NCBI RefSeq assembly: GCF_030270585.1
Contig: NZ_BSYI01000009.1
Span: 85,747-149,746 of the forward strand
Direction of reading: 5' to 3'
DNA length: 64,000 bases
DNA from: Paralimibaculum aggregatum
Lineage (GTDB): Bacteria; Pseudomonadota; Alphaproteobacteria; Rhodobacterales; Rhodobacteraceae
The notes beneath the pieces are model-generated. The model worked only from the letters and a program-made list of their open reading frames with translations. It had not been told where the DNA came from and ran no database searches. Positions 17,888 to 27,816 of the stretch are shown piece by piece; within the stretch, counting starts at the first letter, position 1; each line of letters opens with the position of its first letter. The position numbers and the translations under genes are program-made.

Positions 17888-19288
17888 TCAGGCGCCGTCG
17901 GCTCCGCGGGCCTGGTCGCTCGCCGTGCCCGCACCGCCGCTGACCGTGCTCGGCGGCGCCGCGCGCTCGGCCGGCGCGGTCTTCGGCGCGGCCTGGTGCA
18001 TGTGCACGTCCTGCTGCGGATAGGGGATGGAGATCCCGGCGGCGTCGAAGTTCTGCTTCACCTGGCGCATCAGGTCCCAGTAGACGGTCCAGTAGTCGCC
18101 GCCCTTCACCCAGGGCCGGCAGATGAAGTTGACCGAGCTGTCCGCCAGCTCGTGCACGCGGATCACCGGGGCGGGCTCGGACATCACCAGCGGATGCGCC
18201 GCGACGATCTCCTCGAGCACCTTCTGCGCCGCCTCGATGCTGTCGTCATAGCCGATGCCGAACACCAGATCGACGCGCCGGGTCGGGCTGGTGGTGACGT
18301 TGGTGATGGTGTTGCCCCAGACATTCGAGTTCGGCACCACGATGATCTGGTTGTCCGGCGTGACCAGCGTGGTCGACATGATCGAGACCGACTTCACCGT
18401 GCCGGCAACGCCGCCGACATCGACATAGTCGCCCTCGTCGAAGGGCCGGTTCAGCATGATCATCAGGCCGGAGGCGAGGTTGCCGAGGGTCGATTGCAGC
18501 GCGAAGGCGAGGATGAAGGAGGCACCGCCGATCAGCGCGAAGACCGGCGAGATGTCGATGCCGAGCCCGGAGAGCACCACCATCAGCCCGATCGCCATGG
18601 TGATCCAGTAGGCCACCATCACGAGGAACGACTGCAGCAGCCTCGAGAGGTTGGGCACCCGGCCGATCCAGCGCCCGACCAGCCTGCGCACGGTGCGGGC
18701 GACGATGTAGAGCGCCAGCAGCGAGACGAGGATGATCGAGACGTCGATCACCAGCTGGATGCCGCCGTCCTTGTCGGAGGCCCAGGTCAGCGCCTGGGTC
18801 ATCAGCGTCTCGGCATCGGCGGTGCGCGTCTCCTCGACGATGATCGCCGAGCGATAGGCGCGGTATTCGGCGATCGCCGCCTCGTCGCCGCCCTTCTTCT
18901 CCCAGCTGTCGATCACGGTGGCATACTTGTCGAACAGCGCCTTGCGCCCGGTGGTCAGCTCGGCCAGCGCGGTGCGGGCGGCATCGGCGGCCTCGCCCTC
19001 GGCATCGGCGAGCCTGATCTGAGCCTCGATCACCGCCTCGGTCTTGTCGCGCACGATGCCGAGCCATGCCTCGGCGGCGGCGGCCAGCTCGTCCTTGGTG
19101 AGCGGGATCAGGCGGAGCGTGAAGATGTCGATGTCCGAGGCGGTGTCGGTGATCTCGGGGGCCAGCGCCGGCCCGTCCTCCGCCGCGTCCTGCGCAATGG
19201 CGGCGGGGGCGGCGAGCATCAGCGCGAGCGCCAGCAGGGCGAGAAGGCCCCGGAATGGGCGGAGGCCCAGGGAGAACATCTTTGTCAT
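17888..19288 (-). CDS. Small-conductance mechanosensitive ion channel, MscS family
   Basis: 466-residue inner-membrane channel that would open on membrane tension to release solutes after osmotic downshock. A signal peptide covers residues 1-32 (ending APAAIA). A periplasmic, partly coiled-coil region follows, then membrane helices from about residue 205. The pore helix region IGGASFILAFALQSTLGN and the following ASGLMIMLNRPFDEGDYV are characteristic of MscS. A soluble C-terminal vestibule follows, with a low-complexity tail. The periplasmic extension makes it longer than E. coli MscS (286 residues). The open frame begins 34 codons earlier, but only the ATG at 19288 gives a signal peptide. 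Confidence 0.88.
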   Translation of the reverse strand: MTKMFSLGLRPFRGLLALLALALMLAAPAAIAQDAAEDGPALAPEITDTASDIDIFTLRLIPLTKDELAAAAEAWLGIVRDKTEAVIEAQIRLADAEGEAADAARTALAELTTGRKALFDKYATVIDSWEKKGGDEAAIAEYRAYRSAIIVEETRTADAETLMTQALTWASDKDGGIQLVIDVSIILVSLLALYIVARTVRRLVGRWIGRVPNLSRLLQSFLVMVAYWITMAIGLMVVLSGLGIDISPVFALIGGASFILAFALQSTLGNLASGLMIMLNRPFDEGDYVDVGGVAGTVKSVSIMSTTLVTPDNQIIVVPNSNVWGNTITNVTTSPTRRVDLVFGIGYDDSIEAAQKVLEEIVAAHPLVMSEPAPVIRVHELADSSVNFICRPWVKGGDYWTVYWDLMRQVKQNFDAAGISIPYPQQDVHMHQAAPKTAPAERAAPPSTVSGGAGTASDQARGADGA

Positions 19289-19500
19289 GGGAATGATCCG
19301 ATTGGAGGTTGCGCGTGTTGTCGGCCAGAGCTGCGGCCACGGAGCCGTTTCGGTGGCCCGGGGAGCGTTTCGGCGCGACGGTGTCGCCAAAATCCCCCCA
19401 GGGACGCTTACAATTCAGCGAGGCTAGCACGGATGTTGCGGCGGGCAAGCGCATTGGTCGCAAATGTCATGCAAGATGTCGGATTCGGCTTTCGCCGTCT

Positions 19501-19525
19501 GTGAAAATTCTGCGCAGAATTTCAC
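19501..19525. promoter_or_regulatory. Palindromic operator ahead of the XRE-cupin regulator
   Basis: A 14-bp perfect palindrome ATTCTGCGCAGAAT (19507-19520) is extended on both sides by GTGAA / TTCAC with one unpaired A. It ends 22 bp before the GTG start of the regulator and lies in an AT-rich patch in an otherwise GC-rich region. The likely ligand is the XRE protein itself or its divergent-promoter partner; that is inference from position. Confidence 0.6.
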
Positions 19526-19547
19526 GAACGACGCAGGGAGTCTTGCA

Positions 19548-20138
19548 GTGCCAGACATCGCCGAGACCGCCGCGGCCGACCGCCCGAGCCATTCCGGCGT
19601 CGGCGGCGACGTGCGCGCGGTGCGCCGGGCACGGGGGCTCACGCTCACCGAACTGTCGGGGCGGATCGGCCGCTCGGTCGGCTGGCTGAGCCAGATCGAG
19701 CGCGGCATCTCGGAGCCGACGATCGGCGATCTCAGGCGCATCGCGGCAGCGCTCGAGCAGCCGCTGTCGCTGTTCTTCGGCGAGAACCAGGGGCCGGAGC
19801 GCGAGCGCGGCCACATCGTGCGCCAGGGCGCGCGGCGGGTGCTCGGATCGGCGGCGCAGGGGCTCACCGAGCAGCTTCTCTCGCCCGACCTCTCCGGCTC
19901 CTTCGAGATCGTCCGCTCGGTCTTCGATCCCGGCGCCGAGCTCGCCGAGCCGGCGCGGCGCCCCACCGAGGAGGCCGGCTACCTGATCTCCGGCCGGCTC
20001 GATCTCTGGATCGGCGGCGAGGTCTTCGAGCTGCACCCCGGCGACAGCTTCCGCCTTCGCGAGGAGCCGTTCCGCTGGCGCAATCCGGGCCGCGAGCCCG
20101 CCGTCGCGATCTGGGTGATCGCGCCCCCCGTTTACTGA
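19548..20138 (+). CDS. XRE-family transcriptional regulator with cupin sensor domain
   Basis: 196 residues: an N-terminal helix-turn-helix (about residues 20-75, VRAVRRARGLTLTELSGRIG and VGWLSQIERGISEPTI) and a C-terminal cupin barrel (about 115-195, with PTEEAGYLISGRLDLWIGGE and LHPGDSFRL). This PuuR-like architecture usually binds small metabolites and controls neighbouring catabolic genes. I choose GTG at 19548: it has AGGGAG 8 bp upstream and lies downstream of the palindrome, which a start at the earlier ATG (19464) would place inside the gene. The oxidoreductase gene follows after 22 bp, so autoregulation and control of the operon are likely. Confidence 0.85.
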   Translation: MPDIAETAAADRPSHSGVGGDVRAVRRARGLTLTELSGRIGRSVGWLSQIERGISEPTIGDLRRIAAALEQPLSLFFGENQGPERERGHIVRQGARRVLGSAAQGLTEQLLSPDLSGSFEIVRSVFDPGAELAEPARRPTEEAGYLISGRLDLWIGGEVFELHPGDSFRLREEPFRWRNPGREPAVAIWVIAPPVY

Positions 20139-20160
20139 TGCCCATTCAGAGGTGAGCCTG

Positions 20161-22611
20161 ATGTCCGATATCCCATCCACTGCCCGCGTCGTGATCATCG
20201 GTGGAGGGGCCGTGGGCGCCTCCTGCCTCTACCATCTGGCCAAGGCCGGCTGGACCGACTGCGTGCTGCTCGAGAAGAACGAACTGACCTCCGGCAGCAC
20301 CTGGCATGCCGCCGGCAACGTGCCGACCTTCTCGGCCTCCTGGTCGATCATGAACATGCAGCGCTACTCGGTCGATCTCTATCGCGGGCTGGCCGAGGCG
20401 GTGGACTACCCGATGAACTATCACGTCACCGGCTCGATCCGGCTCGCGCATTCCCGGGAGCGGATGCAGGAGTTCGAGCGGGTGAAGGGCATGGGCCGCT
20501 ACCAGGGCATGGATATCGAGATCTGCTCGAACGACGACCTGAAGGCACGCTATCCGTTCCTCGAGACGCATGACCTCGCCGGCGGGCTCTACGACCCGCA
20601 TGACGGCGACATCGACCCGGCGCAGCTCACCCAGGCGCTGGCCAAGGGCGCGCGCGATCTCGGCGGCAGGATCATCCGCTTCTGCGCGGTCACCGGCGTG
20701 CGGCGCGACAGCGCCGAATGGGTGATCGAGACCGAGAAGGGCGAGATCCGCTGCGAATACGTGGTCAACGCCGCCGGCTACCGCGCGCAGGAGGTCGGCG
20801 CCATGTTCGGCCGCACCGTGCCGATGGCGACCATGAGCCACCAGTACATCCTGTTCGAGGAGGTCGAGGAGCTGCGCGCCTGGTCTGAGGCGGAGGGGCG
20901 CAAGCTGCCGCTGCTGCGCGACGTCGACTCGAGCTACTATCTCCGCCAGGAGAAGATGGGCTTCAACCTCGGCCCCTATGAGCGCAACTGCCGCGCCCAC
21001 TGGGTCACGCCGGACGACCCGATGCCGGAGGATTTTTCCTTCCAGCTCTGGCAGGACGATCTGGAGCGCATCGAGTGGTATCTTGAGGACGCGCTCGCCC
21101 GCGTGCCGCTGATGGCCAAGGCCGGGCTCAGCCGCGTGATCAACGGCCCGATCCCCTACACCCCGGACGGCAATCCGCTGATCGGCCCGATGCCAGGCGT
21201 GCCGAACGCCTTCGAGGCCTGCGTCTTCACCTTCGGCATCTGCCAGGCGGGCGGCGCCGGCAAGGTGCTGGCGGAATGGGTCACCGAGGGCGGCACCGAG
21301 TGGGACATGTGGTCCTGCGACCCGCGGCGCTGGGGGCCCTGGGCCGACCACGACCACTGCGTGGCCAAGGCCAAGGAGGTCTACGGTCACGAATACGCCA
21401 TGCATTTCCCCCGCCATGCCTGGCCGGCGGGGCGCGACAAGCGGCTCTCGCCGATCCATGACGAGCTGAAGGCGCTCGGCGCGCAGTTCGGCGCCTATGG
21501 CGGCTGGGAGCGGGCCAACTGGTTCGCGAAGCCGGACGACGACACCTCCGAGGAGGCGACCCAGACCTGGGAGCGCAAGGGGCCCTGGGAGCCGCGCATC
21601 TCCGAGGAATGTGCTGCGGTGCGCGATGCGGTGGGGGTGCTCGACCTGCCGGGCTTCGCGCGTTTCCGGCTCGAGGGCGTCGGCGTCGGCGAATGGCTGC
21701 GCGGGCAGATCACCGGCGCGCTGCCGCGGCCCGGGCGGATCGGCCTGGTCTACATCGCCGACGAGCGCGGCCGGGTGGTCACCGAGTTCTCGGTGATCCG
21801 CGACGACGACGACGAGCTGACCCTGATCACCGCCGCCGCGGCGCAGGAGCATGACCGCGAGCTGCTGCTCTCGCGCATGCCGCCCCATGCCGGTTTCCGG
21901 CTGAACGACATCACCGAGACCAGCACGGCGCTGATCGTCGCCGGGCCGAAATCGCGCGGGCTGATCGGGGCGCTGGCGCAGGCGGATCTCACGCAGCCCT
22001 GGCTGACGCACCAGATCTCCTACATGGCCGGCCGGCCGGTGCGGCTGGTGCGCGTCTCCTTCACCGGCGAACTCGGCTGGGAGATCCATGCCAAGCCGCA
22101 TGACCTGCCGGTGATCTGGGAGGCGCTCATGGAGGAGGGCACGCGGCACGGGCTGAAGCCCTTCGGCATGTATGCCCTCGACAGCCTGCGCATCGAGAAG
22201 GGCTACCGCGCCTGGAAGGGCGACCTCTCCACCGACTACACGATGTTCGAGGCCGGGCTCGACCGCTTCGTCAAGCTCGACAAGGCGCAGGATTTCCCCG
22301 GCAAGGCGGCGCTGATGGCCGAGAAGCAGCGCGGCCCGGCGAAGCGCTTCGTGGCGCTGACGCTCGAGGACTCGCCCTTCGACGCGCCCTACATGTCCAC
22401 CCTCTGGTCGAATGGCGAGGTGGTCGGCGAGACCACCTCCGGCGCCTGGGGCTACCGGGTCGGTGCCTCAATCGCGCTCGGCGCGGTGCGCAGCGATCTC
22501 GCGGCGCCGGGCACCGAGCTGGAGGTGGAGATCTTCGGCACCCGCGTCGGCGCCAGGGTGGCGCCGGGCCAGGCGCTGTGGGACCCGCAGAACGCGAGGC
22601 TGCGGGCATGA
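20161..22611 (+). CDS. FAD-dependent oxidoreductase fused to GcvT domain (dimethylglycine/sarcosine dehydrogenase-like) 1
   Basis: 816 residues: a DAO-type FAD domain (Rossmann GGGAVG at 14-19), a middle FAO_M-like region, then GcvT aminomethyltransferase domains in the C-terminal half (from about residue 430, including GELGWEIHA). The stretch STWHAAG holds His49 at the place where mammalian dimethylglycine dehydrogenase binds FAD covalently. Known relatives oxidatively demethylate N-methylated glycines and pass the carbon to tetrahydrofolate. The true substrate is not shown by sequence. The ATG at 20161 has GAGGTGA upstream; a GTG 9 bp earlier is less well placed. Its stop overlaps the LysE gene. 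A paralogue is encoded at 25239-27704. Confidence 0.87.
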   Translation: MSDIPSTARVVIIGGGAVGASCLYHLAKAGWTDCVLLEKNELTSGSTWHAAGNVPTFSASWSIMNMQRYSVDLYRGLAEAVDYPMNYHVTGSIRLAHSRERMQEFERVKGMGRYQGMDIEICSNDDLKARYPFLETHDLAGGLYDPHDGDIDPAQLTQALAKGARDLGGRIIRFCAVTGVRRDSAEWVIETEKGEIRCEYVVNAAGYRAQEVGAMFGRTVPMATMSHQYILFEEVEELRAWSEAEGRKLPLLRDVDSSYYLRQEKMGFNLGPYERNCRAHWVTPDDPMPEDFSFQLWQDDLERIEWYLEDALARVPLMAKAGLSRVINGPIPYTPDGNPLIGPMPGVPNAFEACVFTFGICQAGGAGKVLAEWVTEGGTEWDMWSCDPRRWGPWADHDHCVAKAKEVYGHEYAMHFPRHAWPAGRDKRLSPIHDELKALGAQFGAYGGWERANWFAKPDDDTSEEATQTWERKGPWEPRISEECAAVRDAVGVLDLPGFARFRLEGVGVGEWLRGQITGALPRPGRIGLVYIADERGRVVTEFSVIRDDDDELTLITAAAAQEHDRELLLSRMPPHAGFRLNDITETSTALIVAGPKSRGLIGALAQADLTQPWLTHQISYMAGRPVRLVRVSFTGELGWEIHAKPHDLPVIWEALMEEGTRHGLKPFGMYALDSLRIEKGYRAWKGDLSTDYTMFEAGLDRFVKLDKAQDFPGKAALMAEKQRGPAKRFVALTLEDSPFDAPYMSTLWSNGEVVGETTSGAWGYRVGASIALGAVRSDLAAPGTELEVEIFGTRVGARVAPGQALWDPQNARLRA

Positions 22612-23243
22612 CGCTCGAGACCTATCTCGCCTATCTCGGGGTGATCGCGGTCTTCTTCGGCTCGCCGCCGGGGCCGAGCCACCTGCTGATGATCGCCAAC
22701 AGCCTCGCGCATGGCGTGCGGCCGAGCCTCGCGACCATGGCCGGCGACCTCTCGGCCAACGCGCTGCAGATGACCGCCGCGGGCTTCGGGCTGGCGGCGC
22801 TGGTGGCGAGCTCGGCCGAGGCGCTGACCGTGGTGAAATGGGCGGGCGTCGGCTATCTCGTCTGGATGGGGATCGCGCGCATCCGCCGGGCCGGGCGGGC
22901 CGGCCGGCAGACGCCCGCCGGAACCCCGCGCCCCGCGGTGCTGTACCGGCAGGGCTTCCTGACCTCGGCGGCCAACCCCAAGGCGGTGGTCTTCTTCGCC
23001 GCGCTGTTCCCGCAGTTCATCGACCCGGCGCTGCCGATCTGGCCGCAGGTGGCGATCCTCGGCGTGACCTATCTCGCGGTCGACGGCGCGATGCTGGTCG
23101 GCTGGGGCGTGCTGGCCACGCGCTCGCTCAGGCGGGTGAAGGCGCTGACCGGGCCGATGCTCGACCGGATCTCGGGCGCGCTCTTCATCGGCGCCGCGGT
23201 GCTGCTGGCCGGCAAGGACCTCGCGGTGGAGGGCCGGAGATGA
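22608..23243 (+). CDS. LysE/RhtB-family amino-acid exporter
   Basis: 211-residue inner-membrane protein with about six helices. The N-terminus GVIAVFFGSPPGPSHLLMIANSL (split here as FFGSPPGPSHLL) matches the LysE/RhtB glycine-proline motif, and SAANPKAVVFFAALFPQF is the second family signature. Relatives export amino acids or derivatives. It overlaps both neighbours by 4 bp, so it is translated as part of the methylated-amine operon; it could relieve build-up of an amino acid such as homoserine, glycine or a methylated derivative, which is inference. Confidence 0.88.
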   Translation: MTLETYLAYLGVIAVFFGSPPGPSHLLMIANSLAHGVRPSLATMAGDLSANALQMTAAGFGLAALVASSAEALTVVKWAGVGYLVWMGIARIRRAGRAGRQTPAGTPRPAVLYRQGFLTSAANPKAVVFFAALFPQFIDPALPIWPQVAILGVTYLAVDGAMLVGWGVLATRSLRRVKALTGPMLDRISGALFIGAAVLLAGKDLAVEGRR

Positions 23244-24148
23244 GCCGCATCGTCCTCCTCGACGGCGGCATGGGGCAGGAGCTGATCCTGCGCTCGCGCC
23301 ATCCGGTGCACCCGCTCTGGGGCACCTTCGTGATGCGCGAGGCCCCGGACATCGTGCGCGCCGTGCATGAGGACTATATCGCCGCAGGCGCCCGGATGAT
23401 CACGGTGAACACCTACACCGCGACCCCGGCGCGGCTGGCGCGCGACGGCTACCCCGAGGCCTTCGGCGAGCTGCAGCAGGCCGCCTGCCGGCTGGCGGAG
23501 GAGGCGCGCGAGGCCTCTGCGGTGGACGGCGTGCGCATCGCCGGCTGCCTACCGCCGCTGATCGGCTCCTACCGCGCCGATCTCACGCCGGGCGACACCG
23601 AGGCGCTGGACGACTACCGCCGGATCGCCGAGATCCAGGCGGAGCATGTGGATGTCTTCCTCTGCGAGACCATGACCTCGGGCCGCGAGGCGCGGCTGGC
23701 GGCGACCGCGGCGGCGGAGACGGGCCGGCCGGTCTGGGTGGCGCTGACGCTGCGCGATGGCGGCGACCCGCATCTGCGCGGCGGCGAGACGATCGCCGAG
23801 GCGGCGGCGGCGCTGGCCGATCTGCCGGTGGCGGCGGTGCTGGCCAATTGCTGCCACCCGGAGAGCATCGACGCGGCCACCGATGCGCTCGGCGCGCTCG
23901 GTCTGCCCTGGGGCGGCTATGCCAACGGCTTCAAGTCGGTGGCGGCGCTGCGGCCCGGCGGCACCGTGGCGGCGCTCGAGCCGCGCGAGGATCTCGGCCC
24001 CGAGGTCTATGCCGGCTTCGCGCTTGGCTGGGCCGCGGCGGGGGCGGCGATCGTCGGCGGCTGCTGCGAGGTGGGCCCCGAGCACATCGCGGCGACGGCG
24101 CAGCGGCTGGCGGATGCGGGCTACGAGACCGCCGGAGACCTCGCGTGA
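23240..24148 (+). CDS. Homocysteine S-methyltransferase family protein
   Basis: 302 residues, a (beta/alpha)8 barrel of the Mmu/BHMT family that moves a methyl group from a donor (S-methylmethionine, betaine or similar) to a thiol such as homocysteine. It begins MSRIVLLDGGMGQEL, where DGGMG is the family start. The zinc ligands are expected at LANCCHPE and in GGCCEVGPEHI near the C-terminus, both present. The donor is not identifiable, but the context of two demethylating-type oxidoreductases and an MttB homologue favours a methylated amine. It overlaps both neighbouring genes by 4 bp. Confidence 0.87.
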   Translation: MSRIVLLDGGMGQELILRSRHPVHPLWGTFVMREAPDIVRAVHEDYIAAGARMITVNTYTATPARLARDGYPEAFGELQQAACRLAEEAREASAVDGVRIAGCLPPLIGSYRADLTPGDTEALDDYRRIAEIQAEHVDVFLCETMTSGREARLAATAAAETGRPVWVALTLRDGGDPHLRGGETIAEAAAALADLPVAAVLANCCHPESIDAATDALGALGLPWGGYANGFKSVAALRPGGTVAALEPREDLGPEVYAGFALGWAAAGAAIVGGCCEVGPEHIAATAQRLADAGYETAGDLA

Positions 24149-25242
24149 GCGCCGTGCCCGAGACCCTGCCCGGCGCGCTGCCGGCGCGCATGTCGGGCGC
24201 GCTGCTCACCGGCCATGGCGGCCCGGAGAAGCTGGCATGGTCGGACGCCATCCCGGTGCCGCGGCCCGGGCCGGGGGAGGCGCTGGTGCAGGTCCTCGCC
24301 GCCGGGGTCAACAACACCGACATCAACACCCGCATCGGCTGGTATGCCCGCGAGGTGACCGGCGCCACCGCGGAGGGCGGCGGCGCGGCCGAGGCCGGCG
24401 GCTGGGCCGGTGCGCTCGCCTTCCCGCGGATCCAGGGCGGCGATCTCTGCGGCCGCGTGGTGGCGCTGGGGCAGGGGGCCGGGGGACCGCCGCCGGGCGC
24501 CCGCGTGATCTGCCCGATCAACATGCCGGAGCCGACGCCGGAGCGGCCCTTCGCCTTCCGCGCCCTCGGCTCGGAGCTCGACGGTGCCTTCGCCGAATAT
24601 TGCGCGGTGCCGGCGCGCCAGCTCCACGATGTGAGCGCGGCGCCGCTCTCGGATGTCGAGCTCGCCGCGATCCCCTGCAATTTCGGCACGGCGGCCGGTC
24701 TGCTGCGCCGTGCCGGGGTGCGCACGGGCCACCGCGTGCTGGTCACCGGCGCCTCGGGCGGGGTCGGGCTCGCGGCGGTGCAGCTCGCCCGGCTCGCCGG
24801 CGCACGGGTCACCGGGGTGGCGAGCGGCGCCAAGCAGGCGGCGGTGCGCGAGGCCGGCGCCGAGGACGTGCTCGGCCGCGACGACACGCCCCCCGCGCAG
24901 GGTTTCGATGCGGTGATCGACGTCGTCGGCGGCGCCGGCTGGGGCGCGCTGATCGAGGCGCTGCGCCCCGGCGGGCACTACGCCGTCTCGGGCGCCATCG
25001 CCGGCCCCGTGGTCGAGGCGGACCTGCGCGTGATCTATCTCAACGACATCACCATCCACGGCGCGACCTACCAGCCGGAGGAGGTCTTTGCCGGCCTTGT
25101 CGCCGCGGTGGTCGCCGGGCGCATCCGCCCGCGCATTGCCGAAACCTATCCGCTCCGCCGCATCGCCGAGGCGCAGGCCGCGTTCCAGGCCAAGCGCACG
25201 GCCGGCAAGATCGTTCTCATACCTGGAGATGACAGAAGATGA
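24145..25242 (+). CDS. Zinc-less alcohol dehydrogenase / quinone oxidoreductase-like protein
   Basis: 365-residue medium-chain dehydrogenase/reductase. It has the N-terminal GroES-like domain (LAAGVNNTDINTRIGWY) and the Rossmann motif VTGASGGVGLAAVQLA. The catalytic-zinc cysteine/histidine pattern of alcohol dehydrogenases is absent, so it groups with NADPH:quinone reductases. The GTG start overlaps the preceding stop (GTGA); a second GTG lies 9 bp on. An unusually long insert around residues 70-130 (rich in Gly/Ala, then CPINMPEPTPERPF) is seen in relatives of this subgroup. Its step in the pathway is unknown; position between two FAD/GcvT genes suggests reduction or oxidation of an intermediate. 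Confidence 0.82.
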   Translation: MSAVPETLPGALPARMSGALLTGHGGPEKLAWSDAIPVPRPGPGEALVQVLAAGVNNTDINTRIGWYAREVTGATAEGGGAAEAGGWAGALAFPRIQGGDLCGRVVALGQGAGGPPPGARVICPINMPEPTPERPFAFRALGSELDGAFAEYCAVPARQLHDVSAAPLSDVELAAIPCNFGTAAGLLRRAGVRTGHRVLVTGASGGVGLAAVQLARLAGARVTGVASGAKQAAVREAGAEDVLGRDDTPPAQGFDAVIDVVGGAGWGALIEALRPGGHYAVSGAIAGPVVEADLRVIYLNDITIHGATYQPEEVFAGLVAAVVAGRIRPRIAETYPLRRIAEAQAAFQAKRTAGKIVLIPGDDRR

Positions 25243-27704
25243 CGCTTCCCACCAAGGCCCGCGCCGTGATCATCGGCGGCGGCGTCTCCGGCTGCTCGAT
25301 GGCCTATCACCTCACCGAGCTCGGCTGGGACGAGGTGATCCTGCTCGAGCGGCGGCAGCTCACCTGCGGCACCACCTGGCATGCGGCGGGGCTGATCGGC
25401 CAGCTGCGCGCCAGCCTCAACCTGACGCGGCTGGCGAAGTATTCCGCCGATCTCTACCAGCGCCTCGAGGCCGAGACCGGGGTCGCCACCGGGATGCGCC
25501 AGAACGGCTCGCTCTCGGTGTCGCTGACCGAGGAGCGCGCCGAGGAGTTCCGCCGCCAGGCATCGCTGGCGCGGGTCTTCGGCGTCGCGGTCGAGGAGAT
25601 CGGCCCGGCGGAGGCGAAGGCGCTCTATCCGCATCTCGAGACGAAGGGCGTGGTCAATGCCGTGCACCTGCCGGGCGACGGGCAGGCCGACCCGGCCAAC
25701 ATCGCGCTGGCGCTGGCCAAGGGCGCGCGGATGCGCGGGGCGCAGATCGTCGAGGGGGTGAAGGTCACCGCCGTCGGGCATGACCGCGGCCGCGTCACCG
25801 GGGTCTCCTGGGAGGGGCTCGACGGCGCCTCCGGCCATATCGCGGCGGATGTGGTGATCAACTGCGCCGGCATGTGGGCGCGCGAGCTGGCGGCGCAGTC
25901 GGGCGTCGCGCTGCCGCTGCATGCCTGCGAGCATTTCTACATCGTCTCCGAGGCGATCGAGGGGCTCGGCCGGCTGCCGGTGCTGCGGGTGCCGGACGAA
26001 TGCGCCTATTACAAGGAGGATGCCGGCAAGCTGATGCTCGGCGCCTTCGAGCCGCGCGGCAAGCCCTGGGGCATGGACGGCATCGCCGAGACCTTCTGCT
26101 TCGACCAGCTGCCGGAGGACATCGACCATTTCGCGCCGATCCTCGAGATGGGCTGCGAGCGCGTGCCGCTGCTGGCCGAGACCGGCATCCACACCTTCTT
26201 CAACGGGCCGGAGAGCTTCACGCCGGACGACCGCTACTATCTCGGCCCGGCACCGGAGCTCGAGGGCTACTGGGTGGCGGCGGGCTACAACTCCATCGGC
26301 ATCGTCTCCTCGGGCGGCGCCGGCTATGCGCTCTCGCGCTGGATCGACAAGGGCCACCCGCCCTTCGATCTCTGGGATGTCGACATCCGCCGCGCGCAGA
26401 GCTTCCAGACCAACCGGCGCTATCTCAGGGAGCGCGTGCCGGAGAGCCTCGGCCTGCTCTATGCCGACCATTTCCCCTATCGCCAGCCGGAGACCGCAAG
26501 GGGCGTGCGCCGCACCCCGCTGCACGAGCACCTGAAGGCCCGCGGCGCGGTCTTCGGCGAGACCGCCGGCTGGGAGCGCGCCAACTGGTTCGCGGCCGAG
26601 GGCCAGGAGCGCGCATACCGCTACAGCTGGGGCCGGCAGAACTGGTGGGCGAATGCCGAGGCCGAGCACCGCGCGGTGCGCGAGGCGGCGGCGCTGTTCG
26701 ACCTCTCCAGCTTCGGCAAGATCCGCGTCGAGGGGCGCGATGCCGAGGAGGTGCTGCAGCGGATCTGCGGCGCCGACATGCGGGTCGCGCCGGGGCGCAT
26801 CGTCTATACCCAGTTCCTCAACGACCGCGCCGGGATCGAGGCGGATGTCACCGTCACCCGGCTCTCGGAGCGCGTGTTCCTGGTGATCACCCCGGCGGCG
26901 ACGCTGCGGCGCGACCTCGCCTGGATCCGCCGGCACACGCCGGAGGAGGCACATTGCGTCGCCACCGATATCACCGCGGGCGAGGCGGTGATGGCGATCA
27001 TGGGGCCGAAGGCGCGCGACGTGCTCGCAGAGGTGATCCCGCAGAGCCTGGCGAACGAGGACTTTCCCTTCGGCACCATGCAGGAGGTGGAGATCGGCCA
27101 TGGCCGCGGGCGGGCGCACCGGGTCTCCTATGTCGGCGAGCTCGGCTGGGAGCTCTATCTCTCCTCCGACCAGGCGGCGCAGGCCTTCGAGGCGATCGCG
27201 GAGGCCGGCCGGCCGCACGGGCTCGCGCTGGCCGGGATGCATGTGCTCGACAGCTGCCGCATCGAGAAGGCGTTCCGCCACTGGGGCCACGACATCACCG
27301 ACGAGGACCACGTGCTCGAGGCCGGGCTCGGCTTCGCGGTGAAGACCGAGGCCGAGCCCTCGCGCTTCGGCGAGAAGATCGGCCGCGGCGCGGTGCTGGC
27401 GAAGCGGCAGGAGGGGCTGAGCCGGCGGATGCTGCAGTTCCGCCTCAACGAGCCGGAACCGCTGCTCTATCACAACGAGCCGATCCTGCGCGACGGCGAG
27501 ATCGTCGGCCACCTGACCAGCGGCAATTACGGGCACCATCTGGGCGCGGCGATCGGGCTCGGCTATGTGCCCTGCGCGGCGGGGGAGAAGGGGGCGGAGA
27601 TGCTCGCCTCGGCCTACGAGATCGAGGTGGCAGGGGTGCGGGTGAGCGCGGAGGCGAGCCTCAAGCCCTTCTACGACCCGAGCTCGGCGCGGATGCGGGC
27701 ATGA
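25239..27704 (+). CDS. FAD-dependent oxidoreductase fused to GcvT domain (dimethylglycine/sarcosine dehydrogenase-like) 2
   Basis: 821 residues with the same domain order as the protein at 20161-22611: GGGVSG at 13-18, TTWHAAG with His48 as probable covalent FAD site, then GcvT domains from about residue 430 (GELGWELYL). The two proteins align along their whole length but differ clearly after the first 60 residues (for example [11 protein letters not shown] against NVPTFSASWSI), so they probably take different substrates. The ATG overlaps the stop of the preceding gene, making this the last member of a five-gene coupled set. A palindromic repeat begins 6 bp after its stop. Confidence 0.87.
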   Translation: MTLPTKARAVIIGGGVSGCSMAYHLTELGWDEVILLERRQLTCGTTWHAAGLIGQLRASLNLTRLAKYSADLYQRLEAETGVATGMRQNGSLSVSLTEERAEEFRRQASLARVFGVAVEEIGPAEAKALYPHLETKGVVNAVHLPGDGQADPANIALALAKGARMRGAQIVEGVKVTAVGHDRGRVTGVSWEGLDGASGHIAADVVINCAGMWARELAAQSGVALPLHACEHFYIVSEAIEGLGRLPVLRVPDECAYYKEDAGKLMLGAFEPRGKPWGMDGIAETFCFDQLPEDIDHFAPILEMGCERVPLLAETGIHTFFNGPESFTPDDRYYLGPAPELEGYWVAAGYNSIGIVSSGGAGYALSRWIDKGHPPFDLWDVDIRRAQSFQTNRRYLRERVPESLGLLYADHFPYRQPETARGVRRTPLHEHLKARGAVFGETAGWERANWFAAEGQERAYRYSWGRQNWWANAEAEHRAVREAAALFDLSSFGKIRVEGRDAEEVLQRICGADMRVAPGRIVYTQFLNDRAGIEADVTVTRLSERVFLVITPAATLRRDLAWIRRHTPEEAHCVATDITAGEAVMAIMGPKARDVLAEVIPQSLANEDFPFGTMQEVEIGHGRGRAHRVSYVGELGWELYLSSDQAAQAFEAIAEAGRPHGLALAGMHVLDSCRIEKAFRHWGHDITDEDHVLEAGLGFAVKTEAEPSRFGEKIGRGAVLAKRQEGLSRRMLQFRLNEPEPLLYHNEPILRDGEIVGHLTSGNYGHHLGAAIGLGYVPCAAGEKGAEMLASAYEIEVAGVRVSAEASLKPFYDPSSARMRA

Positions 27705-27710
27705 GGCAGC

Positions 27711-27788
27711 GCGCCCGATGCACCCCGGAGCGGGCGGGGGCGCCCACCCGCCCGCCCCGCCCCCGCCCGGCCGGGGTGCATCGGGCGC
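27711..27788. repeat. Palindromic repeat copy 1 between the oxidoreductase operon and gpt
   Basis: A 78-bp element with perfect 18-bp outer arms (27711-27728 and 27771-27788, core CGATGCACCCCGG) and an inner 11-bp stem GGGCGGGGGCG / CGCCCCCGCCC. The inner stem is identical in copy 2 at 30856-30940, and the outer stems of both share the CGATGC core. The transcript would form a very stable double hairpin with no T-run. It may act as terminator, as 3'-end stabiliser, or be a REP-like dispersed repeat. Confidence 0.7.
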
Positions 27789-27816
27789 GGCAGCGCAGGA
27801 CCGAGAGGGGGAGCGG

